45,586 bases of DNA from JBIICS01 sp044238735. Lineage in GTDB: Bacteria > Bacteroidota > Bacteroidia > UBA4408. The notes beneath the pieces are model-generated. The model saw nothing but the letters and a program-made list of their open reading frames with translations. It did no database searches and was not told where the DNA came from. The DNA is taken from positions 1 to 45,586 of the forward strand of contig JBIICS010000005.1 in the NCBI GenBank assembly GCA_044238735.1, read 5' to 3'. Below are positions 25,269 through 32,984 of the stretch, in pieces. Each line of letters starts with the position of its first letter. Within the stretch, counting starts at the first letter, position 1. Both the position numbers and the translations under genes were made by a program.

Positions 25269-26183
25269 ATGAAATTTAAATTAAGCATATTCTTTTTGCT
25301 ACCCTTTGCTTGGCCCTTGTTTGCACAGCAAAATCCGCATTTTAGTACCTATATGTTTAATCATTTCTCAATTAATCCTGCCTATTGCGGATCCAAGCAG
25401 ACTCTTTATGTAAATTCGGTTAACCGCTTTCAATGGGTTGGAATGGGTAAAGAAGCCCCTCAATCTAATTCTGTAAATGTTCAATTTCCTAATAAACGAC
25501 GGAGGGTAGGTTTAGGTTTAAATTTATTAAACGACCGAATTGGGGCCAATAATAATACTACAGCGCTGTTTACATATGCTTATCACTTAAAGCTTCCGGT
25601 TGGTCGATTATCGATGGGTTTAAGGGCGGGTTTTCAAAGCTTAATGGTTGATTTTAATCGAGTTGTTTACGAGGATAAATCAGATATCTATGTTGGACAG
25701 GTAATCAGAAAAACTGCCCCCAACGGCGACTTTGGTCTTTACTATTACACGGCAGATTTTTATGCTTCTCTGGCCTTAAATCAATTATGGGGAGCAAGAT
25801 TAAGAACATTTAAAGATTTACCGGATTTTACAAGAGTTTATCCTCATCTTTTTTTAACAGCAGGAAAGGCTTTCATAATCTCATCGGATTTAATTATAAA
25901 TCCTTCTGTTTTAATAAAAAAAGTACAAGGTGCTCCTTATTCAATAGACTTTAATTGCAACGCCCGTTTTGGAGATAGATTTTGGGCAGGACTTTCATAT
26001 CGTAATAAAAATGCATTAGTTATTTTAGCTCAAATGGGAATAACCGAACGCTTAAGATTTGGGTATAGTTATGATGTTGGATTAAATGGAATTGGAACGG
26101 TATCTGGTGCAACACATGAATTTTATCTTGGATTCGACTTTAACGTACATAATAACAAAATTATCAGCACCCGTTATTTATAA
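25269..26183 (+). CDS. PorP/SprF family T9SS outer-membrane protein
   Basis: 304-residue member of the PorP/SprF family, outer-membrane proteins that accompany CHU_C (type B) cargo and help secrete or anchor it. The signal peptide ends in LFAQQ (residues about 1-20), and the family's opening follows: NPHFSTYMFNHFSINPAYCG, where most relatives read NPAYAGS. After that come beta-strand pairs such as RRRVGLGLNLLNDRIG, GRLSMGLRAGFQSL and RFWAGLSYRNKNALVILA. The C-terminus HEFYLGFDFNV then a short tail is as expected. ATG follows directly on the CHU_C stop codon; the PorE-like gene starts 7 bases after its end. The three form one unit. Confidence 0.93.
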   Translation: MKFKLSIFFLLPFAWPLFAQQNPHFSTYMFNHFSINPAYCGSKQTLYVNSVNRFQWVGMGKEAPQSNSVNVQFPNKRRRVGLGLNLLNDRIGANNNTTALFTYAYHLKLPVGRLSMGLRAGFQSLMVDFNRVVYEDKSDIYVGQVIRKTAPNGDFGLYYYTADFYASLALNQLWGARLRTFKDLPDFTRVYPHLFLTAGKAFIISSDLIINPSVLIKKVQGAPYSIDFNCNARFGDRFWAGLSYRNKNALVILAQMGITERLRFGYSYDVGLNGIGTVSGATHEFYLGFDFNVHNNKIISTRYL

Positions 26184-26190
26184 GCTCTTC

Positions 26191-29100
26191 ATGCAACGCC
26201 TCATAAAAGTTTTTGTCATACTTATTTCATTTGTTGCCTGGATTAATTCTTATGCCCAAATAGATAAAGCCGAATGGTATTATCAATCTTTTCAGTATGC
26301 TAAATCTATAAAGTATTTTAAAAAGGCTTTAAATAAACCGGGTAACGAAGAGTATTTATATGATATTGCTGATGCCTATTTTCATTTAAAAGATTTTAAA
26401 AACGCACAAATTTATTTTATGCGCTATGTTAATGAAGCTCCTAAACTAAATACAAATATTAAATCTGCAGACACTCTTTGGGTTAAAGACTCTGTTGATA
26501 CTAATAAACAATATAAAAAAATTATTCCCACTCAACTAATCGAACTTCATCCTAAAAAAACAATAGCTTATTTATATTTAGGCGAGTGCTTAATGAGTAA
26601 TAATTTGTATGATGAAGCTAAACGTAATTTCAATTTATATTTTAGAGTAAATCCCAATGATAAAAGGGGTAAACTATTCTCGAAAGCCTGCGACGATGTT
26701 AAGCAATGGGCTACCATGCCAGCTAAATACGATGTGTACTCTATTCCTAAAATTAATTCTAAATATTCCGACTTCAGTGCGGTTGATTATAATGGTGGAG
26801 TGGTGTTTGTATCGGACAGGCTCGAAGATGTAATTAATGAAAATAATGACGGATGGACACAGGCGCCATACTTAAGTATGATGTTTTCTAAAAGCCAAAA
26901 TCCCTCCGACTCTTCTGCGTTTGGAAAGGTTAAAGATTTTTTGTTAAAATACAAGGGTGATTATCATACCGGTCCGGTTTGCTTTAATAAAAGCCAAACT
27001 GAACTATACATTTCGCGTGTAGATGAATTTAAGGGAAAGAAACAGGAAAAAAATCCTATACATAAACCAAAATTATTTTTTGCAAACTTTAAAAACGGTA
27101 AATGGTCAAACTTAAGCCCTTTTCAGTTTAATAGTGATGATTATGCTATTGCTCATCCGTCAATTTCGGAGGACGAGAACTATTTGTTTTTTACCTCAGA
27201 TATGCCTGGTGGTATTGGTGGAACGGATATCTGGTATTGTAAAAAAATAAACGGAGCCTGGTCTAATCCAATTAATCCTGGTTCGGAAATTAATACATCC
27301 GGAAACGAATCTTTTCCTTTTTTATCGGCAACCAATACTTTTTATTTTTCGAGTGACGGTTGGGGTGGATTAGGTGGCTTGGATATATTTTCTTCCTCAT
27401 TCCTCGATGAATTTTTCTCTCAACCCATAAACCTTAAGGCTTTTATTAATAGTCCTTCTGATGATTTTGGAATATATTTTAAACCCGATAATAAAGGGGG
27501 GTATTTTTCCTCGAATAGGGCCGGTGGTCTGGGAAAGGATGATATATACGGATTTAAAGTAAACGAAAACATTGTAAATATTACGGGTAAGATATTACTC
27601 ACTGATAATATTAAGGATGGTGCCGAAAGTGTAAAAATATTATTAATGACTCAAGAGGGTAAAATTATACAAACTACAACTACTGATAATACCGGTTTCT
27701 TTAAGTTTGAGAATATTATAAACGATCAGTTTTATTTAGTAAAGGTAGACGATAGCGATCCATTGTTAAAACGACAAAAAAAGTTGTTTATGGCGGATGA
27801 AAATAACAGAATTGTTAAGGTTACAGTTATAAGTGATAAAGGTTATTTTACTTTCGAAAATTTACCCAGCGACTTAACAACTCTTAAGGAAATTGACACC
27901 GATGAAGTTCAATTAAAATCTAAATTATTGAATGGCTTTTTAGTTTCGGGTATAGATTCATCAGTTATTGCCGGTGTTGCTATTTATCTAAATTCAGAAA
28001 AAGGCGAGCAATTACAAAGCCGAATTACGGATAGTAGAGGATATTTCGCGTTTAATAATATCTTAAGTGAGCAAACTTATTCTATTCATGTTGATGAAGA
28101 AAGTCCATTAATAAAGAAATTAAATAAAGTACTAGTAAAAGATAAATTAGGTAAAGTCATTTTAAGTATTGTTAGAAATGAAGATGGTAAATTTAATTTT
28201 CAACTGCTGCAAACTGATCAATCTACTATTGCTTTAATGGACGAGGAAGATACTAAGTTAAACAGAAGCTTTAAAGGTAAATTATTAAATGCTGAAGATA
28301 ATTCGCCAGTATGGGGAGCTAAAATTACACTTCAAAATAAAAATAAAGAAATCTTACAATCTACTCTTACAGATGATTTTGGAAACTTTAGGTTTTTTAA
28401 TATTTTAACTAATCAAGATATCCAAATAACTGCAGATGTTAATGACCCCGCTTTATTATTGGTTAATAAAATTAAAATAACCGATTCGGATGGTAAGTTA
28501 TTGTTTTATGCCGAGAGAAAAAAAGAAGGATTTAAATTCGAAATTCTTCAATCGGATCCCAGTTTTATAGCTATGCTGGAGGCTCCTGAAAGTAACCTTA
28601 CAAAAAAACAATTTGGTGGCAAATTAATCGGAGACGGCAACGAGGCTGTTGTAAACGCAGATGTGTTGATGACTGATGAACAAGGTAATGTAATTGGCAA
28701 AACCAAGTCTGATGAACGGGGTAATTTTAGATTTTTAAATATTGTTCCCGACCAAAATTTCTTTATAAAGCTTAATGAAACGGATCCGGTTATTCAAAAA
28801 TATAATACCATCACTATATACGACAGAAAAGGGAAAGAAGTATTTAAAGGTGGAAAGTTTATAGGTAAATTTAATTTTCTTGTTATTAATAACGACCCTG
28901 CTTATTTATCTTTTCTGGAAGAAGTTCCGGATGTTAAAGTTAAGAAACGATTAAGTGGAGTTATGCTTAATGGCGATGGAAGTAATAACCCTATAGCTAA
29001 TACAGAGGTATGGTTATTAAACCAGTCGGGCGATTTAATAGAAAAATCTACTACTAACAACAAAGGTGTTTTTCTTTTTAAGAATCTAAAATCAGATGAA

Positions 29101-30816
29101 ACATATTTGGTGAGCTTAAATCCAGACGACCCGGCAATTCAAAATATCAGCAGAATTGTTTTAAAAGATAATAATGGAAAAGAATTATATGCCGGTAAAA
29201 AAGATGATAAAGGAACATTTTCGTTTAATATTTTACCTACCGACAACAATTTACTTTTACCAATGAACGCTATGGATGAAACACTTCCGCGAGATTTAAC
29301 GGGCTTTATGTTGGCTGGAGATGCCAATAATGCTCCAATTGCCGGGGCTATAATTAAATTGGTAAACGAAAGTGGAATAGTTGTGGGTAAAACCGTTACT
29401 TCTGCTAATGGTAAATTTAAATTTACTAAACTGCGTTACGACGAAAATTATAATGTGTTAATGGATGAAAGTGATCCCGCGCTTGCTAATTATAAAAATG
29501 TAATACTAACGGATAAGAATGGTAAAATTTTATTTACTTCCCGCTTGGGTAAAGGCGGTTTTAATTTCACTTTATTAAAAGATGATATAAATACTCTTGG
29601 TTTGCTCGATCTAGAAGATGTAAATATAGAACGAGAACTAAAAGGTTATTTGTATGATGATGAAGTATCTGGTAAACCGGTATCATCTATAGAAATTAAG
29701 TTAATAGATGATAGTAATAATCAATTAGCCTCTGCTAAAACAAATGATAAAGGGTTCTTTAGATTTTCTCATTTAGCGGCCGGTAAAAATTATATTTTGG
29801 CATTAGATGAAAGTAATGATGAATTACAAAAATATACTAAACTAATTATAAAAGATGCAAGCGGAAATATTGTTTTAAAATCAATACGAGATCAAAAACA
29901 GGGATTTAAATTTAGTTTACTGGGGTCTGATCCATCCGTTTTGAGTTTGATGAATGAGGAAGAAGATACTCGTATAAAAATTGATTTAGATGGTTTGTTA
30001 TTAAGTGAGGATGGAATGAAGGCACCCATCCCTAACGTTGAGGTTTTGTTGTATGATGCTAATAAAAATCTATTAAGTAAAACCAGTTCAAATGATAAAG
30101 GGTATTTTAAATTTAGCAAGCAAATTGCGGATCAAAATTTTATTATGGAGGTTAATTCTGAGTCACCTGTTTTTAAAAAATACAATTCCTTTTTGTTAAC
30201 CGACCGAAACGGAAAAACAGTTAAGCGTGTTTTAATAAATAAGAATGGTAAATTTTATTTTGAAATATTACAATCCGATCATTTTGCTTTGGCTTCAATA
30301 AATACCGATGATGAGCTGATAGCCTTTACAAAGTATAATAAAAAGCCGGTAAATGAATTTAAGGCAAATTTAAAAATGGAAAGTAAAGAAATTGTGCCTA
30401 AGCCTCAAAACGTTAAAAAGGAGCAAGAAGTGACAATTGAGGATGAATATTTAGAGAGCGGTCAAATACTGGCTCAGGTGTATTATCCTTTTGCGAATTC
30501 AGCTTTAACTTACGAGGCCAAGGTAGACTTAAATAAAATTGCTTCAGCAATGAAATCTAATCCTAAAATGATAGTGGAAATAAACGCCTATGCCGACTCC
30601 AGAGGACGAGCTGACTATAACTATAAATTAAGTAATAAACGAAGAGAAGCAGTTATTAGTTATATTTCGGCAAGAGGAATTAGCAAAAAAAGAATTAAGG
30701 GTAAAACCTATGGAGAGACTCAATTGCAAAATGGCTGTTACGATAATGTAATTTGTACTAATGAGCAACATGCACAAAACCGTAGAACCGATATAATTAA
30801 TCGCATTAAAAAGTAA
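26191..30816 (+). CDS. PorE-like OmpA-family protein: TPR, propeller, eight CRD repeats, OmpA domain
   Basis: 1541 residues from the ATG at 26191, chosen because it gives a clean signal peptide ending SYAQ and lies 7 bases after the previous stop; the frame is open further upstream but that part overlaps the PorP gene. In order: signal (1-23); TPR-type helices (about 24-190, AEWYYQSFQYAKSIKYFKKA); four PD40-type propeller blades (about 190-455, for example DENYLFFTSDMPGGIGGTDI); eight tandem repeats of about 116 residues (457-1386) of carboxypeptidase-regulatory-like type; and an OmpA peptidoglycan-binding domain (about 1430-1541, NAYADSRGRADYNYKLSNKR). The order matches PorE of the T9SS, which I recall as having a single CRD. 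It should sit in the periplasm and tie outer-membrane T9SS parts to peptidoglycan. Confidence 0.88.
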   Translation: MQRLIKVFVILISFVAWINSYAQIDKAEWYYQSFQYAKSIKYFKKALNKPGNEEYLYDIADAYFHLKDFKNAQIYFMRYVNEAPKLNTNIKSADTLWVKDSVDTNKQYKKIIPTQLIELHPKKTIAYLYLGECLMSNNLYDEAKRNFNLYFRVNPNDKRGKLFSKACDDVKQWATMPAKYDVYSIPKINSKYSDFSAVDYNGGVVFVSDRLEDVINENNDGWTQAPYLSMMFSKSQNPSDSSAFGKVKDFLLKYKGDYHTGPVCFNKSQTELYISRVDEFKGKKQEKNPIHKPKLFFANFKNGKWSNLSPFQFNSDDYAIAHPSISEDENYLFFTSDMPGGIGGTDIWYCKKINGAWSNPINPGSEINTSGNESFPFLSATNTFYFSSDGWGGLGGLDIFSSSFLDEFFSQPINLKAFINSPSDDFGIYFKPDNKGGYFSSNRAGGLGKDDIYGFKVNENIVNITGKILLTDNIKDGAESVKILLMTQEGKIIQTTTTDNTGFFKFENIINDQFYLVKVDDSDPLLKRQKKLFMADENNRIVKVTVISDKGYFTFENLPSDLTTLKEIDTDEVQLKSKLLNGFLVSGIDSSVIAGVAIYLNSEKGEQLQSRITDSRGYFAFNNILSEQTYSIHVDEESPLIKKLNKVLVKDKLGKVILSIVRNEDGKFNFQLLQTDQSTIALMDEEDTKLNRSFKGKLLNAEDNSPVWGAKITLQNKNKEILQSTLTDDFGNFRFFNILTNQDIQITADVNDPALLLVNKIKITDSDGKLLFYAERKKEGFKFEILQSDPSFIAMLEAPESNLTKKQFGGKLIGDGNEAVVNADVLMTDEQGNVIGKTKSDERGNFRFLNIVPDQNFFIKLNETDPVIQKYNTITIYDRKGKEVFKGGKFIGKFNFLVINNDPAYLSFLEEVPDVKVKKRLSGVMLNGDGSNNPIANTEVWLLNQSGDLIEKSTTNNKGVFLFKNLKSDETYLVSLNPDDPAIQNISRIVLKDNNGKELYAGKKDDKGTFSFNILPTDNNLLLPMNAMDETLPRDLTGFMLAGDANNAPIAGAIIKLVNESGIVVGKTVTSANGKFKFTKLRYDENYNVLMDESDPALANYKNVILTDKNGKILFTSRLGKGGFNFTLLKDDINTLGLLDLEDVNIERELKGYLYDDEVSGKPVSSIEIKLIDDSNNQLASAKTNDKGFFRFSHLAAGKNYILALDESNDELQKYTKLIIKDASGNIVLKSIRDQKQGFKFSLLGSDPSVLSLMNEEEDTRIKIDLDGLLLSEDGMKAPIPNVEVLLYDANKNLLSKTSSNDKGYFKFSKQIADQNFIMEVNSESPVFKKYNSFLLTDRNGKTVKRVLINKNGKFYFEILQSDHFALASINTDDELIAFTKYNKKPVNEFKANLKMESKEIVPKPQNVKKEQEVTIEDEYLESGQILAQVYYPFANSALTYEAKVDLNKIASAMKSNPKMIVEINAYADSRGRADYNYKLSNKRREAVISYISARGISKKRIKGKTYGETQLQNGCYDNVICTNEQHAQNRRTDIINRIKK
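27559..30350 (+). repeat. Eight tandem coding repeats of about 116 residues
   Basis: Each unit reads: strand with hydrophobic start and G-x-L/M; a variable loop with P/V; a strand V-x-L-L/M; then D-x-x-G-x-F-x-F; then D-E-S/N-D-P; then D-x-x-G-K; then F-x-F-x-x-L-x-x-D. Units begin near residues 457, 576, 691, 804, 918, 1034, 1149 and 1266 of the protein at 26191. They are clearly diverged in DNA, so the array is old and not a recent amplification. Confidence 0.85.
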
Positions 30817-30822
30817 GTGTTT

Positions 30823-31605
30823 TTAAAACTTCTTTTTGTCCTGAAGCATTCTTACTATTTTAATGCTAATAAAACGAGGTGTAAAACGATTGGTTAACAC
30901 TAATAGTTTATTTACTAATCCCTCAATTGCAACAGTTCGTCCTTTAAGCATAGCATTATATCCATAAATGGCTACCTTCTCAGCAGTGGTTGATTTCATA
31001 ATAGAAAATAATCTCGAGTTATTTAAATCTGCTGCCTCCTGAAAGCCAGTATTTACTGGCCCCGGGCATAGAGTAGTTACGGTAATTCCAAAATCGTTTA
31101 ACTCGTTATTGAGGGCTTCCGAAAATGAAAGTACAAAAGCCTTTGTGGCGTAGTAAACACTCATTAAAGGCCCTGATTGAAAAGAAGCAATAGAAGCTAC
31201 ATTTAATATTTTTCCCGATTTATTTTTAATCATTTCGTTCGAATATAAATGGCATAGATGAGTTAGCGAAGTAATATTTAAATTAATCATTTCCTCTTGT
31301 TTTTTCCAGTCTTTTTGATGAAAATAACCGTAATCGCCAAACCCCGCATTATTGATCAGATAGTCTATTTTTATGTGGTGTTGTTGAGTAAAATTAAAAA
31401 GACTTAAAGCAGCATCTTTTTGGCTTAAATCGGCATCAAAAATCCAAACCTTTACAGAATATTTTTCTTCAAGTTTGTTTTTAATATCCAACAGTTTAGA
31501 ATGGGTTCGGGCAACCAAAACAAGGTTTCCTCCTTTTGATGCGTGAATAAGGGCTAATTCTTTTCCAATTCCTCCGGATGCACCGGTTATTAAGGCTGTT
31601 TTCAT
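30823..31605 (-). CDS. SDR family oxidoreductase
   Basis: 260-residue short-chain dehydrogenase. The NAD(P)-binding ITGASGGIGKELA is at residues 6-18, the NNAG motif in LINNAGFGDYG near 87, the catalytic Ser in NVASIASFQSG, and the Tyr-x-x-x-Lys pair in VYYATKAFVLSFSEAL. CPGPVNTGF follows, as is common in classical SDRs. It is of the DltE/YqjQ-like type of classical SDR; the substrate cannot be read from sequence. It converges on the PorE-like gene with only 6 bases between stops, and is divergent from ychF over a 200-base gap. Confidence 0.9.
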   Translation of the reverse strand: MKTALITGASGGIGKELALIHASKGGNLVLVARTHSKLLDIKNKLEEKYSVKVWIFDADLSQKDAALSLFNFTQQHHIKIDYLINNAGFGDYGYFHQKDWKKQEEMINLNITSLTHLCHLYSNEMIKNKSGKILNVASIASFQSGPLMSVYYATKAFVLSFSEALNNELNDFGITVTTLCPGPVNTGFQEAADLNNSRLFSIMKSTTAEKVAIYGYNAMLKGRTVAIEGLVNKLLVLTNRFTPRFISIKIVRMLQDKKKF

Positions 31606-31675
31606 CTATAATTGATAATTGAATTAATTAAATAATAAATTGCTTTTTAATATAATTTTTGGTTAACATTCGTTC

Positions 31676-31683
31676 CAAAGGTA
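31676..31683 (-). promoter_or_regulatory. Candidate -7 element for the SDR gene
   Basis: Plus-strand CAAAGGTA reads TACCTTTG on the minus strand (TAnnTTTG), 70 bases before the SDR start. No clear -33 partner. Confidence 0.4.
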
Positions 31684-31773
31684 AATGATTACCATAATTT
31701 TAAATTTAATATTTTATAAATAACCTTACCCAATTACCAAAGTTTCATTTTTATATAATAGCCCTAAAAAATG

Positions 31774-31781
31774 TATATTTG
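31774..31781 (+). promoter_or_regulatory. Candidate -7 element for ychF
   Basis: TATATTTG matches TAnnTTTG and ends 24 bases before the ATG at 31806. It overlaps an in-frame TTG at 31779, which argues that this TTG is not the start. Confidence 0.5.
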
Positions 31782-31805
31782 CCACCTGAAAATTATATTG
31801 ATATT

Positions 31806-32906
31806 ATGGGTTTAAAATGCGGAATAGTTGGATTACCTAATGTAGGAAAATCAACTTTATTTAATTGTATATCTAATTCTAAAGCCCAGGCGGCTAATTT
31901 TCCTTTTTGTACAATTGAACCGAATATAGGGGTTACCAATGTGCCCGATGAGCGTTTACCTAGGTTGGAGGCTATTGTGAAGCCTGAACGTGTTGTTCCT
32001 GCTGTTGTAGAAATTGTAGATATTGCTGGGTTGGTTAAAGGTGCTAGTAAAGGTGAAGGTTTAGGTAACCAGTTCTTAGCAAATATCAGAGAAACGGATG
32101 CCATTTTACATGTTTTGCGTTGTTTTGATGATCCAAATGTGGTTCATGTTGATGGTTCTGTAAATCCTATAAGAGATAAAGAAGTTATAGATTTGGAACT
32201 TCAACTTAAAGATTTAGAAACGATTGAAAAACAAATTCCTAAGGTTGAGAAAAAGGCAAAAACGGGGAGTGATAAAGAATCTAAAGCAATTTATGATGTA
32301 CTCTTGGTTTTAAAAGAGCATTTGGAAAAAGGCTTTTCGGTTCGTTCGGCCCCCATCGAAAAAGAAAAGTGGGATATTGTTGATTCTTTACAATTAATAA
32401 CGTCTAAACCGGTGATGTATGTTTGTAATGTTGATGAGAAATCGGTTAAAAATGGAAACGTATATACTGCTGAAGTTAAAAAGATGGCTGACACCGAAGG
32501 TGCAGGTATGGTTATGATTACAGCCTCTATGGAATCTGAAATTGCAGCTTTGGAAAGTTTCGATGAACGTCAGATGTTTTTGTCTGATTTAGGTTTAGAA
32601 GAACCGGGTGTAAATAAATTAATTAGAGAAGCTTATAATTTGTTAAATCTGCAAACCTATTTTACGGCCGGTGTTAAAGAGGTAAGAGCTTGGACAATTT
32701 TAAGGGGGGTGACTGCTCCTCAGGCTGCAGGAGTTATTCATACTGATTTTGAAAAGGGATTTATAAGGGCAGAAGTAATTAAATACAACGATTATATTAC
32801 CCTTGGCGGAGAAAATAAATGCAAAGAAGCCGGAAAACTGTCAGTTGAAGGAAAGGAATATATAGTTAGCGACGGCGATATTATGCACTTTAGATTTAAT
32901 GTATAA
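31806..32906 (+). CDS. ychF: Redox-regulated ATPase/GTPase YchF
   Basis: YchF (human OLA1 family) is an Obg-related P-loop enzyme that binds ribosomes and prefers ATP over GTP. From the ATG at 31806 it is 366 residues, the family's usual length (about 363). The N-terminus is MGLKCGIVGLPNVGKST (P-loop residues 9-17), followed by FPFCTIEPNIG, DIAGLVKGASKGEGLGNQFL (G3), the altered G4 motif NVDE at 208-211, which underlies ATP preference in the family, and a C-terminal TGS domain (about 280-366, ending VSDGDIMHFRFNV). The in-frame TTG at 31779 is rejected because it lies in the -7 box and adds nonconserved residues. It ends at a strong bidirectional terminator shared with recQ. Confidence 0.97.
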   Translation: MGLKCGIVGLPNVGKSTLFNCISNSKAQAANFPFCTIEPNIGVTNVPDERLPRLEAIVKPERVVPAVVEIVDIAGLVKGASKGEGLGNQFLANIRETDAILHVLRCFDDPNVVHVDGSVNPIRDKEVIDLELQLKDLETIEKQIPKVEKKAKTGSDKESKAIYDVLLVLKEHLEKGFSVRSAPIEKEKWDIVDSLQLITSKPVMYVCNVDEKSVKNGNVYTAEVKKMADTEGAGMVMITASMESEIAALESFDERQMFLSDLGLEEPGVNKLIREAYNLLNLQTYFTAGVKEVRAWTILRGVTAPQAAGVIHTDFEKGFIRAEVIKYNDYITLGGENKCKEAGKLSVEGKEYIVSDGDIMHFRFNV

Positions 32907-32930
32907 CGTTTAACCAAAAGAATAACAAAA

Positions 32931-32965
32931 ACAAAAGGCCTCTTTTATAGAGGCCTTTTGTTTTA
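32931..32965 (+). terminator. Bidirectional terminator between ychF and recQ
   Basis: Perfect 12-bp stem (ACAAAAGGCCTC with GAGGCCTTTTGT), 7-base loop TTTTATA, then TTT on the plus strand; the A-rich 5' side gives a T-run on the minus strand too. It sits between the convergent stops of ychF and recQ, so it can serve both. Confidence 0.9.
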
Positions 32966-32984
32966 TCGTTAGAATAATTACGTT

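Noticed and set aside
26086..26190. 35-codon upstream extension of the PorE-like protein
   Set aside because: It overlaps the PorP gene and would bury the signal peptide that starts at the ATG at 26191.
31779..31805. Upstream TTG as ychF start
   Set aside because: It lies on the -7 box TATATTTG and would add nonconserved residues before the family's MGLKCGIVG start.
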